Of a stretch of 28,189 nucleotides of DNA, positions 10,614-18,487 are shown in pieces. The notes under the pieces are model-generated. The model worked only from the letters and a program-made list of their open reading frames with translations, had not been told where the DNA came from and did no database searches. Origin of the DNA: Burkholderiales bacterium (lineage in GTDB: Bacteria > Pseudomonadota > Gammaproteobacteria > Burkholderiales > Burkholderiaceae_C); assembly GCA_025352345.1 (NCBI GenBank), contig JANXTP010000291.1, forward strand, positions 1 to 28,189, given 5' to 3'. A program made the translations under genes and the position numbers. Positions within the stretch are counted from its first letter, which is position 1. Each line of letters opens with the position of its first letter.

Positions 10614-10930
10614 GTAACTTTCTTCTGCTGGCACAGAAGAAAGTCACCAAAGAAGAGTGCCCGAACACCAGCCATTTGAGTAGCTCGCTTCGGCTAGCCG
10701 CCTACTTCACAGGCTCTGGCTCGAGAACAATCTCCGAACTACCGCCTCGGTTACCTCGCTCAGGTTCAAACATGCGGTCTCGCTGCGCCTCGACCCTTCG
10801 GGTCCTCGGTTTGGCTTCTTGTGCCAGAGCCTTTGCCGTTCGCCTTTAGCCGAAGCGTGGTCACCAAATGGGCTGGTGTTCAGGCCCTTTGCTTTGGTGA
10901 CTTTCATTTGGGCCCGCAAATGAAAGTTAC
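10614..10930. repeat. 317-bp imperfect palindromic element with terminal hairpins
   Basis: The first 60 bases (10614-10673) and the reverse complement of the last 60 (10871-10930) match at 50 of 60 positions. The symmetry continues inward: CGCTTCGGCTA (10686-10696) mirrors 10847-10857, and AGGCTCTGGC (10711-10720) mirrors 10823-10832, each at equal depth from its end. The arms are about 110 bases around a centre of about 90. Each tip also folds alone into an 11-bp hairpin with a 6-base loop. It fills the gap between convergent genes and encodes no convincing protein. It could be a MITE- or REP-like repeat or a bidirectional transcription barrier. Copy number cannot be judged from one window. 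Confidence 0.8.
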
Positions 10931-11793
10931 CCGCCTGCCGGGGCGGAACCCGGCGCGGTGCCGGCAAAGCTGACCTCAGCAATCTCCGGATTCATGCTCA
11001 CCATCCGCGCCGGCCCGAAGATGGTGGCGAACGCCACGTCCTTCGCATCACGGCCGGTGGCCACGCGCACCAGCTTGTCCACGGGCGCCATGCCGGTCGG
11101 GTCGAACATCACCCAGCGACCACCGAGGTAGGCCTCGAAAATCGCGTGAAAATCCTGTGGCGGTTCGGCGAAATGCGCATAGCCGCAGACCAGCCGCGCC
11201 GGGATGTTCAGGGCCCGGCAGAAGGTAATCGCCAGGTGGGCGAAGTCGCGGCAGACACCGGCGCGTTGCACAAACACATCGCGCGCCGTCGTGGTCGCGG
11301 TGCTCGCGCCAATGCGGTAGTCGATGTTCGTGCGCACCCAATCGGCGATCGCCGCCACCCGGGCGTGGCCCGTAGGCAGGCTGCCAAAGAGCTTGAAAGC
11401 CACCGCAGACAGGTGGTCCGACTCGCAGTAGCGGGTGGTCATCAGGTTGTGCAGCACGTCGTCAGGCACCTCGTCGATCGGCACCTCACGGGCGTGGAGG
11501 CCATCCTCCTCGATGCGCCGGACCACCGTGGCCTGGTAGCGCAGGCTGAGCGGCCCCGCCTCAGCGTGCAGGCGCATCAAGCGGTTGCCGGACTGCGGGT
11601 CGGTGTTGACGCGGTAGGCCACCGGTGGATCGATGGCAATCGACTCGCTCAACACCGCCTGTCCCAGGCCCAGCGCGGCGTGCACCGAAAAAATGAAATC
11701 GCAGGGACCGCCGAGCGCATAGCTCAGGCCGCAATCGATCTGCGAGGTCACGCTGCGCGTGTCGGCAGCGGGCGGGTTCAGGATCTCGATCAC
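10927..11793 (-). CDS. Transglutaminase-like cysteine peptidase family protein (second of pair)
   Basis: A 288-aa cytosolic protein; no signal peptide is seen. An N-terminal beta-rich domain (about 15-130, bacterial transglutaminase N-terminal type) precedes a transglutaminase core. The Cys-His-Asp triad is C181 in RAGVCRDFAHLA, H216 in DFHAIFEAYL and D231 in WVMFDPTG. Bacterial proteins of this type are usually putative peptidases or amidases. The start is the GTG at 11793, which overlaps the upstream paralogue's TGA (GTGA) with GAGAA just before it. An ATG at 11859 in the same frame lies inside the upstream gene. Its TAA stop is made by the terminal bases of the palindromic element at 10614-10930. 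Confidence 0.88.
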   Translation of the reverse strand: MIEILNPPAADTRSVTSQIDCGLSYALGGPCDFIFSVHAALGLGQAVLSESIAIDPPVAYRVNTDPQSGNRLMRLHAEAGPLSLRYQATVVRRIEEDGLHAREVPIDEVPDDVLHNLMTTRYCESDHLSAVAFKLFGSLPTGHARVAAIADWVRTNIDYRIGASTATTTARDVFVQRAGVCRDFAHLAITFCRALNIPARLVCGYAHFAEPPQDFHAIFEAYLGGRWVMFDPTGMAPVDKLVRVATGRDAKDVAFATIFGPARMVSMNPEIAEVSFAGTAPGSAPAGG

Positions 11794-12680
11794 CAGGTTC
11801 TCTTTTTGACTTGCACATCGACGAACATGCCGAGGTGATCCCCAGGAAATCCGTGCCACGACCCCGACACCGGCGAGGCGCCACTGGCATGGCGCGCGAC
11901 ACCGACGCGGATCAGGTCGGTGCCACCGATCAGGTTATTGGTCGGGTCGAACGGCATCCAGCCGGCCCCCGGCAAGTACACCTGCAGCCAGGCATGCGTG
12001 GCGCCCGAGCCCACCAGCGGGGCGCCGCCTCCGCCATCGAGCCAGGGCGTGTACAGATAGCCGGTGACGAAGCGCGCGGCGTAGCCGAGTTGTCGGATCG
12101 CCTCGATCATCAAGGTGGCGAAATCTCGGCAGGTGCCGCTGCCCCAGCGCAGCGTCTCGTAAGGCGGCTGTACGCCCTCGTCGAAACGCGCGGCATAGCG
12201 CATCACCTTGCGGATGAACTGCGTCATGTCGACCAGTAACTGCGTCGATCCGGTCGGCCCGTCGTTGCGGATGAACTGCCGGGCCCAGGCCAGCAATTCG
12301 CCCGTCGGGTCGTCATAGTAGGGCTGCAGATAGGCCGCCAGCGCGATGCGTTCTTCAACGCTGTACTGAAACGGGTAGGTCAGGGCATCGGGGTTCAGCG
12401 GCAGATCGAGCGCACGGGTGCCGGTGTGCTCGACGGTGAACGACGACACCACCTTCAATTCGAGCGCCGGGCTTTGCGGCTGCACCAGCGCGACCGAGTT
12501 GGAGTACGCGTCCTGCACCATGCGGATGTCGATCGGCGTCGGCGTCACGGCCATGTTGGTGGCCAGCACCCGCAGGTCGTGACTGCCTCGCGGGCGGAAC
12601 ATGACGCGATGCTCGCCGAGCGTGACCGGCTGGGCATACCGGTAATGCGTGGTGTGGGTGATGTCGAAGTAGATGGACAC
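11790..12680 (-). CDS. Transglutaminase-like cysteine peptidase family protein (first of pair)
   Basis: A 296-aa paralogue of the following gene. The N-terminal domain starts DITHTTHYRYAQPVTLGEHR, the usual opening of this family. The catalytic core has C184 in GSGTCRDFATLM, H229 in GATHAWLQVYLP and D245 in WMPFDPTNN. No signal peptide is seen. The GTG at 12680 is chosen because GGGAG lies about 7 bases upstream and conserved residues begin right after it; the frame upstream to 12848 is unconserved. It is coupled to the next gene by a GTGA overlap. In many bacteria such genes sit beside alpha-E and ATP-grasp-like proteins, but neither partner is present here, so the substrate is unknown. Confidence 0.9.
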   Translation of the reverse strand: MSIYFDITHTTHYRYAQPVTLGEHRVMFRPRGSHDLRVLATNMAVTPTPIDIRMVQDAYSNSVALVQPQSPALELKVVSSFTVEHTGTRALDLPLNPDALTYPFQYSVEERIALAAYLQPYYDDPTGELLAWARQFIRNDGPTGSTQLLVDMTQFIRKVMRYAARFDEGVQPPYETLRWGSGTCRDFATLMIEAIRQLGYAARFVTGYLYTPWLDGGGGAPLVGSGATHAWLQVYLPGAGWMPFDPTNNLIGGTDLIRVGVARHASGASPVSGSWHGFPGDHLGMFVDVQVKKRTW

Positions 12681-12893
12681 GTGAAACTCCCGAATGGGCC
12701 GGATCCGAGCAAACACATCAGCGCAAGCAGACAGCGTTGCGGGATGGTTCCCGCACCGCTGACAGGCTGGTCGGCAGTGTCGATCGAGCGGCCTGGATTG
12801 GCTGTCGGGGCGCCACGGACAGGTCTGTCGGCGTTGTCCTACCTGCACGCCCTGCAGTGTTGAGTCACGGCGGGTCCGCGCGCCTCGCAGTCC

Positions 12894-12899
12894 TACAAT
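12894..12899 (+). promoter_or_regulatory. Candidate -10 box (TACAAT) for the methyltransferase
   Basis: TACAAT lies 45 bases before the methyltransferase ATG, in the 264-base divergent gap 12681-12944. No convincing -35 hexamer is seen at 16-18 bases. The same gap also holds the imperfect inverted repeat GACAG-GT-CTGTC near 12818-12829, a possible operator. Confidence 0.35.
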
Positions 12900-12944
12900 C
12901 GAACGCTAATTTCATCGGCGCCACGCTCGCCCACCACCCCGCCG

Positions 12945-13904
12945 ATGCAGACCTCATCGTGGAATCTCGATCGCAGTCGCCTCGAACAGGTCCCCTGCCC
13001 TCTGTGTCAAGGCGTCAATTTCGAGCGCCTGGCCGCGACCGACCGCTACAACATGGGACTGGTCACCGTCGGCTGCTTGGGTTGTGGCTTGGTGATGACG
13101 AATCCGCAACCGACGGCTGACGCGCTCGACGATTTCTACTCGAACCACTACCGGCATTTCTACAGCGACTTCGGCCCGCGCGATGGCATACCGACCGAGG
13201 CGCACATCCGCGCTTGTCGCATCGACAGACGCTGTGCCGTGACGGCAGAGTTCCTGGTCACGCGCGGCGAACTGCTGTCCGACATGGTGGTGCTCGACAT
13301 CGGTGCGGCCGAAGGCTCGATGCTGAAAGCCGTGGGCGACCACGTGCCGAGCACCCGGCGCATCGCGATCGAACCCAACCCGACCTTCGGCCGCTTTGCG
13401 ATGGCCCATGCGGACTGCGAGTGGCATGCGAGCCTGGATAACCTTCGCACGTCGCAGCCGCCACCGATCGATCTGGTCATCATCAACCACGTGCTGGAAC
13501 ACCTGAAGCATCCGGTGCAGGTGCTCGAATCGCTGAAGCCCCTGCTCTCACCGACTGCGCGGGTGTACATCGAGGTGCCGGACGTTCTCGAGTACCGCAA
13601 GTTGACGGTGCTGCACATCGCTCACCTGTACCACTTCGGTGCCGACACGCTGGCTCATCTGGCGACCAATGCAGGGTTCGACGTGCGCCTGATCGAAAAG
13701 CATGCGCCGGCAAAGCACCCCCGTTCACTGCGCTGCGTGGTGTCAGTCTCCGCGGGTGCTGCCGCCTCAGCGGATCAGCCGACCGCGGTCAACTGCCGCG
13801 CGGGCTGGGACGCGGTCACCGCGTGCGCACGGCACGCCTGGTTCGCCCACGGCAAGCGCTGGCTGCGCAGCGCTGCAGGACGCTCGCGCTCAGCCGGCGG
13901 CTGA
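12945..13904 (+). CDS. SAM-dependent methyltransferase with N-terminal zinc ribbon
   Basis: A 319-aa class I methyltransferase. The N-terminus has a four-cysteine zinc-ribbon pattern (C18, C21, C44, C47; CPLC and CLGCGLV), as in sugar C-methyltransferase-type proteins. The SAM motif I is VVLDIGAAEGSML (115-127), with the acidic residue in AIEPNP and the later motif NHVLEHLKHP (181-190). The C-terminus (about 265-319) is rich in Ala and Arg and unrecognised. The ATG at 12945 is the first in frame before the conserved domain. It is divergent from the transglutaminase pair and converges on the DUF1345 remnant with a 24-base gap. A role in surface glycan or small-molecule methylation is only inference from the nearby envelope cluster. 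Confidence 0.85.
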   Translation: MQTSSWNLDRSRLEQVPCPLCQGVNFERLAATDRYNMGLVTVGCLGCGLVMTNPQPTADALDDFYSNHYRHFYSDFGPRDGIPTEAHIRACRIDRRCAVTAEFLVTRGELLSDMVVLDIGAAEGSMLKAVGDHVPSTRRIAIEPNPTFGRFAMAHADCEWHASLDNLRTSQPPPIDLVIINHVLEHLKHPVQVLESLKPLLSPTARVYIEVPDVLEYRKLTVLHIAHLYHFGADTLAHLATNAGFDVRLIEKHAPAKHPRSLRCVVSVSAGAAASADQPTAVNCRAGWDAVTACARHAWFAHGKRWLRSAAGRSRSAGG

Positions 13905-13928
13905 AACCGTCCGGCCGGTCGCCGTCGC

Positions 13929-14582
13929 TCAGAACAAGCTGGCCGCGATGTTGATCGTGAAGGCCAGGATCGCGGTGTTGAAGGCGAACGACAACATCGA
14001 TTGCAGCAGCACCAGCCGGCGCATCGCCTGCGTCGAGATGCTGACATCGGCGGTTTGCGAGGCCACTGCGATGGTGAACGAGAAGTACAGGAAGTCGGCG
14101 TAGTCGGGCTTGGAGTTGTCGTCGGCCTGCGGGAAATTCAACCCGCAGCCGTGTGCCGTTCGGTAGTACTGGCTGGCATAGGTCAAGGCGAACATCGTCG
14201 GCACCAGCAGTCACGAACCGGCGACGGTCGCCAGCGCGAACAGCACATGCGACAGCGCATGCGGGGTGCCGGGCGCCTTGGCCGCCATCAGTTCAACGAC
14301 GATGCCGATCAGGCTGACCAGCGCTGCAAGGATGACGACCCCCAGCACCGTGGCAGCCGCTTCGGCCTGCGCCACTGCGACCCGCCGCAGCCGGTCGTGG
14401 TCGGCCCGCAACATCATCTCCGCGGCCAAGATCAGGTACAGCCAGACCGAGACGTTCCAACCGAGCAGGCATCGAGTGACCGTGTGATGCACACCGGGCA
14501 GCACAAAGGCGGCGGCGATGCCGACCAGCATCGACGTCACCAGAAGGGGGCGCACACGCAGATGAGAAATCAGACGGTTCAT
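13929..14582 (-). pseudogene. DUF1345-like membrane protein interrupted by in-frame TGA
   Basis: One frame runs from the ATG at 14582 to the TGA at 13929-13931 and would encode 217 aa, a usual DUF1345 length. It is broken by a TGA at 14213-14211, codon 124. The first part (123 codons) has a double N-terminal hydrophobic segment and VVILAALVSLIGIVV. The second part has PTMFALTYASQYY and DFLYFSFTIAVAS, both DUF1345-like. The broken site reads A-G-S-stop-L-L-V-P; relatives usually have tryptophan there, so a TGG to TGA change fits. No frameshift is needed. Either a nonsense mutation, a sequencing error or readthrough explains it. It lies 36 bases after the Nramp-like gene on the same strand. Its function is unknown. 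Confidence 0.75.
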
Positions 14583-14618
14583 GCGACCTTCACCATGGGA
14601 TTGAAAAGACAGCCGGCA

Positions 14619-15875
14619 TCACAGCGTCGCGAACATCGCGACCACGGTGAAGGCCATCACGGCGGTGGCGCACCAGCCCAGCCAGCACAGGCGCTTGCCG
14701 ATGACCTGGTCGCCCATCGTGGCACGCCGGGAGGCCAGCAACATCATCACCAACATGATCGGCACCGCAATCACGCCGTTCAGCACGGCCGACCAGAACA
14801 GCTCCTTGACCGGGTCGGTGGGGCTGAAACACAGGATCACCCCGCCGACCGTGGCCGCGGCGATCACGCCGTAGAAGCCGCGACCTTCACCCCGGTCCAG
14901 TCGCAGGCTGAGGCTGCCATGCCAGCCGGCGGCTTCGGCCACCGCATAGGCCGCCGAGCCGGCCAGCACCGGCACCGCCAGCATCCCGGTGCCGATGATG
15001 CCCAGGCTGAACAGCACGAAGGTCAGGTCGCCCGCCAACGGCCGCAACGCTTCGGCGGCCTGCGCCGAGGTCTGGATGTCGGTGATGCCGGCCGCGTGCA
15101 GCGTGGCGGCGGTGCTCAGGATGATGAAGAAGGCAATCAGGTTGGAGAACGTCATGCCGACGATGGTGTCGGCCTTGATGCGCCGCAGGTGGCGTCGCAC
15201 ATTGGCGGCGGTGCGGGGCGCGTCGGCATCGGCCTGCGTGTCTTCCATCTCCTGCGCGGCCTGCCAGAAAAACAGGTAGGGGCTGATGGTCGTGCCGAAC
15301 ACCGCGACCACCATCAACAGCATCTCGTGGCCCCCTGGCAGCTGCGGGTGAACGATGGCGTGACCCACCTGCCACCAGTCCAGGTGCAGCGAGAACACCA
15401 CCGCCACATAGGCCAGCAGCGTCAGCGTCAGCCATTTCAGCCACCGCACATAGGTCTGATAAGGCAGAAAGACCTGCAGTACCAGGCACAGCAGGCCGAA
15501 GGTCACCGCGTAGATGTGGGCCGATCCGCCGACCAGCAGGCGCAAGGCTTCGGCCATCGCGGCGATGTCCGCCGCCAGGTTGAGGGTGTTGGCCAGCAGC
15601 AGCATGCCGACCACCGTCAGCAGCACCCAGCGTGGAAAGCTGTCCTTGATGTTGGCCGCGAGCCCGCGACGGGTCACGAAGCCGATGCGGGCGCCGACGA
15701 TCTGGATCGCGACCATCAGCGGCAGCGTGAACACGACCGTCCACAACATCGAATAGCCGAACTGCGCACCGGCCTGCGAATAGGTGGCGATGCCGCTCGG
15801 GTCGTCGTCGGCGGCACCGGTGATCAGGCCGGGACCGAGGCGGCGCAGCCCCTTGGGAATTTTTCGCTGAAAAAT
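14619..15875 (-). CDS. Nramp-related divalent metal transporter (start codon uncertain)
   Basis: A polytopic protein of up to 418 aa with about eleven hydrophobic segments, of the Nramp superfamily. The conserved first helix reads GPGLITGAADDDPSG and ends with QAGAQFGYS. It lies upstream of the first in-frame ATG (15749), so the true start must be further up. The in-frame TAG at 15887-15885 limits the start. Between it and the first helix the only near-start codons are ATT (15875) and CTG (15848). GAGG lies 5 bases before the ATT. The classical DPGN of helix 1 is DPSG, and the helix 6 MPH motif is replaced by FGTTISPY (about 193-200). The metal preference is therefore unclear. cobC lies 92 bases upstream, so it may be the operon tail or separately transcribed. 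Confidence 0.8.
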   Translation of the reverse strand: MFQRKIPKGLRRLGPGLITGAADDDPSGIATYSQAGAQFGYSMLWTVVFTLPLMVAIQIVGARIGFVTRRGLAANIKDSFPRWVLLTVVGMLLLANTLNLAADIAAMAEALRLLVGGSAHIYAVTFGLLCLVLQVFLPYQTYVRWLKWLTLTLLAYVAVVFSLHLDWWQVGHAIVHPQLPGGHEMLLMVVAVFGTTISPYLFFWQAAQEMEDTQADADAPRTAANVRRHLRRIKADTIVGMTFSNLIAFFIILSTAATLHAAGITDIQTSAQAAEALRPLAGDLTFVLFSLGIIGTGMLAVPVLAGSAAYAVAEAAGWHGSLSLRLDRGEGRGFYGVIAAATVGGVILCFSPTDPVKELFWSAVLNGVIAVPIMLVMMLLASRRATMGDQVIGKRLCWLGWCATAVMAFTVVAMFATL

Positions 15876-15967
15876 GACGGCCTCGGGCTATGGTTGATCG
15901 ATCACGATTAGCGCACAGCCAGATGAAGCCGGCCTTGGCCTGCCTGCCGCGCCCCAGCCCCGATCAG

Positions 15968-16558
15968 TCAACACAAGTCCAGCCGCTCACAGTAGGCGGG
16001 CGCCGCCGGCCAATCACTCGCGGCCAGCGGCGGCCCGCCGCCCTGGCGCAGCCGGCGCGCGGCATTGATCCATCCGGCATGGCCGACGACGCAACGCACC
16101 GGCGGTCCTGCGGTGCGGGCCAGCCAGCCAGCACAGCGGTCAAACAAGTCAGACACGGACTCACCGCCGTGCCCTCGGTGATGCGCCAGATCGTTGCACC
16201 AGGCGCTGATCGCCGGCTCGCCGATCGCCTCCCAGCGCTGGCCGTCCCAGGCGCCGAAATCGATCTCGGCGAGCGTGGCATCAATGTGATGGACCCAGCC
16301 CCAGCGCGCCAGCCAGCGGCCCACCTCGGCGCTGCGCCGCAATGGCGAGGTGTGCACCTCGCGCGGCAAACTCAGTCGGCGCGCGTGGCGGCGGATGCGA
16401 TGCGCGAGGCGCTTGGCCTTGCGCGGATCGACCGGCAGGTCGGTGCGGCCGATGCAGCGGCCGGCCGCGCCCACCGGCCGCGGGTGGCGCCAGACGCAAA
16501 GCACCGGTGCGCTGACGGCCATCAGGTCGTCATGCGCGAGGCCCGCCTCACGCGCCAT
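15968..16558 (-). CDS. cobC: Alpha-ribazole phosphatase-like histidine phosphatase
   Basis: CobC removes the 5'-phosphate from alpha-ribazole phosphate (or from adenosylcobalamin phosphate) in nucleotide-loop assembly. The 196-aa protein is a histidine phosphatase: the phosphohistidine motif VWRHPRP lies near residues 22-28, GRTDLPVDP follows, then TSPLRRSAEV, the acidic EIDFGAWDG and the second histidine in VVGHAGW. RHP in place of RHG is seen in related proteins. The ATG at 16558 overlaps the cobS end by 11 bases; an ATG at 16522 would remove 12 unconserved residues and is also possible. Location directly after cobS and cobT makes the cobalamin role convincing. Confidence 0.87.
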   Translation of the reverse strand: MAREAGLAHDDLMAVSAPVLCVWRHPRPVGAAGRCIGRTDLPVDPRKAKRLAHRIRRHARRLSLPREVHTSPLRRSAEVGRWLARWGWVHHIDATLAEIDFGAWDGQRWEAIGEPAISAWCNDLAHHRGHGGESVSDLFDRCAGWLARTAGPPVRCVVGHAGWINAARRLRQGGGPPLAASDWPAAPAYCERLDLC

Positions 16559-17396
16559 GCCACACGGCCGACCATGTCAGCAGCAGCAACAGTTCGCTGA
16601 TCTGTTGCGTCGCACCCAAGGTGTCGCCGGTGACACCACCCAGCCGTCGGCGGAACCAGCGCGCGCAGCACGCGGCCCCGAGCGCGGCGCACACCAGCCC
16701 CAGCGCCACCGGAACGATCCACAGCGGGCGGCACAGAACAAGCCCCACCGCGACCAGCACCACCCAGCCGCAGGACACGACGAGCCCTGCCGTCGAGATG
16801 CGTTGCGCCAGCGGCTTGGCCTTGGCGTGCGCAAGGTCGCCGGCATAGGGCAGAAAGCGGATCAGCGCCGTCGATGCCGCACGGGACGCGGTGTGGCCCA
16901 GCAGCAGTGCGGCACAGCCCCACGCAACAGGCAGCGACGCCAGCGCGGTGGCTCTCAGCGCCAGCATCATCACCAGGCCCATCGCGCCATAGGCGCCAAT
17001 GCGCGAGTCCTTCATGATTTCCAGCGCACGCTCGCGGCTCACCGCGCCGCCCAATCCATCGCAGGTGTCGGCCCAGCCGTCTTCGTGGAATCCGCCGGTT
17101 GCGAAGATCGTGGCCGCCATCGACAGCAGCACCGCCACCGGCAGCGGCAACACCTGGCTCGCCGCCCCCAACACCGCCGCGGCGAGCGCCCCGACGACGA
17201 CGCCGATCAAGGCGAAATGACGCGCACTCTGGTGCAGCCACTCCGGCTCGAAGCCGACCCAGCGCGGCACCGGCACGCGGGTGAAGAACTGCAAGGCGAT
17301 GAAGGCCAGCCGCAGCTCGTGCAGCAGCCGCGAGGACCATGACGGTGGTACCTTCGCAGCATCGGGCGCCGTTGACGATGGCGTGGGTGCCGTCAC
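16548..17396 (-). CDS. cobS: Adenosylcobinamide-GDP ribazoletransferase (cobalamin synthase)
   Basis: CobS joins adenosylcobinamide-GDP with alpha-ribazole (phosphate) at the inner membrane, the last joining step of cobalamin assembly. The 282-aa protein has multiple hydrophobic segments. The family signature GGFHEDGWADTCDGLGG lies at 101-117, followed by ALEIMKDSRIGAYGAMGL. The N-terminal LAFIALQFFTRVPVP is also typical. I chose the GTG at 17396, four bases after the cobT stop. The frame upstream lies inside cobT and is unconserved. The first 20 or so residues are Pro/Ala/Ser-rich, so a slightly later start is conceivable. It overlaps cobC at its 3' end. Confidence 0.93.
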   Translation of the reverse strand: MTAPTPSSTAPDAAKVPPSWSSRLLHELRLAFIALQFFTRVPVPRWVGFEPEWLHQSARHFALIGVVVGALAAAVLGAASQVLPLPVAVLLSMAATIFATGGFHEDGWADTCDGLGGAVSRERALEIMKDSRIGAYGAMGLVMMLALRATALASLPVAWGCAALLLGHTASRAASTALIRFLPYAGDLAHAKAKPLAQRISTAGLVVSCGWVVLVAVGLVLCRPLWIVPVALGLVCAALGAACCARWFRRRLGGVTGDTLGATQQISELLLLLTWSAVWHGA

Positions 17397-17400
17397 CGCA

Positions 17401-18474
17401 TCACGCCACCGGGGGCGCGTCAGCACGGGTGGCGACACCGGCCGACTCGAAGCTCGCCATCTCGCACAGCAGGCGCGCGGCGCTGTCGATGAGGGGCCAG
17501 GCCAGTGCTGCACCGGAACCTTCGCCCAACCGCAGGCCGAGGTCCAGCAGCGGCTTCACGCCCAGCGCGCGCAGCATCAAGGAATGACCGGCTTCATCGG
17601 AGCGGTGCGCGAACACACAGCCTTCGACGATGGAGCCACCGTCGATTTCAGCAAGACGCTGCGCCACCAGCACCGCCGCACCCGTGATGAAGCCATCGAC
17701 GACGACCACGCGGTGTTCTTCGACCGCCTGCAGCACCGCGCCGACCATCATCGCGATCTCGAAGCCGCCGAACGCGGCCAGGGCGGGCAGCGGCGCCTCC
17801 ACGCCCCGATGCGCCTCCAGCACGGCTGCCAGCACCGACAGCTTGCGTATCAGGCCACTGTCGTCGAGCCCGGTGCCACGGCCGATGCAGCGCTCGATCG
17901 GCTCGCGCGTCAACCGCGCCAGCAGCAGCGCGGCACTCGATGTGTTGGCTATGCCCATCTCGCCCAGCAGCAAGGCATTGCCCGGCAGTTCGCGCACCAC
18001 CTCGCGACCGGAGCGCACCGCCTGTGCGCACTGTGCCTCGCTCATCGCCGGCCCGTCGAGCGCGTCGGCGGTGCCGGGCGCGATCTTGCGGTTCAGCAAG
18101 CCTGCGCGCGGTGCGAAGTCATGGCGCACGCCGGCATCGACCACCGTCAGCGTCAGACCATGCTGGCGCGCCAGCACGCTGACCGCCGCGCCGCCGGCCA
18201 GGAAGTTCTCGACCATCTGCCAGGTCACGTCCGAGGGATACGCCGACACGCCGCGCGCCGCCAGCCCATGGTCACCGGCGAAGACGACCAACTGGGGTTG
18301 CATCAGCATCGGCTGCTCGCTGCGCAGGATCATGCCGATTTGCAGCGCCAGCATTTCGATGCGGCCCAGCGACCCGAGTGGCTTGGTCTTGTGGTCGAGC
18401 CGGTGCTGCAGCCGGGCACGCAATGCGGGGATGTCGACATCAGTGGGTTCGGAAGGGGGGCTCATGGGGTTCAT
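17401..18474 (-). CDS. cobT: Nicotinate-nucleotide--DMB phosphoribosyltransferase
   Basis: CobT makes alpha-ribazole phosphate from nicotinate mononucleotide and 5,6-dimethylbenzimidazole, activating the lower ligand. The 357-aa length is normal. Visible signatures are KTKPLGSLGRIE (about 29-40), VVFAGDHGLAARGVSAYP, EMGIANTSSAA, GRGTGLDD and the catalytic glutamate E318 in LRLGEGSGAALAWPL. The ATG at 18474 is used; a second ATG at 18465 is equally possible, and neither has a strong Shine-Dalgarno. It follows btuD by 13 bases and precedes cobS by 4. Confidence 0.95.
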   Translation of the reverse strand: MNPMSPPSEPTDVDIPALRARLQHRLDHKTKPLGSLGRIEMLALQIGMILRSEQPMLMQPQLVVFAGDHGLAARGVSAYPSDVTWQMVENFLAGGAAVSVLARQHGLTLTVVDAGVRHDFAPRAGLLNRKIAPGTADALDGPAMSEAQCAQAVRSGREVVRELPGNALLLGEMGIANTSSAALLLARLTREPIERCIGRGTGLDDSGLIRKLSVLAAVLEAHRGVEAPLPALAAFGGFEIAMMVGAVLQAVEEHRVVVVDGFITGAAVLVAQRLAEIDGGSIVEGCVFAHRSDEAGHSLMLRALGVKPLLDLGLRLGEGSGAALAWPLIDSAARLLCEMASFESAGVATRADAPPVA

Positions 18475-18487
18475 TCAGAAAACAAGG

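Noticed and set aside
10370..10849. Plus-strand open frame ending in the palindromic element
   Set aside because: It overlaps the ligase in another frame; the tail is only translation of repeat sequence.
10707..10982. Minus-strand 91-codon open frame in the element
   Set aside because: Translation of the opposite palindrome arm; no start site or homology signal.
13891..13903. CAGCCGGCGGCTG as a terminator
   Set aside because: The loop would be a single base, there is no T-run, and it lies in the methyltransferase coding end.
15895..15904. TGATCGATCA palindrome upstream of the Nramp gene
   Set aside because: Perfect but only 10 bases; too short to call an operator without conservation data.
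14001..15911. 636-codon open frame on the plus strand
   Set aside because: Antisense to the Nramp and DUF1345 genes, Gln/His/Arg-rich, no domain.
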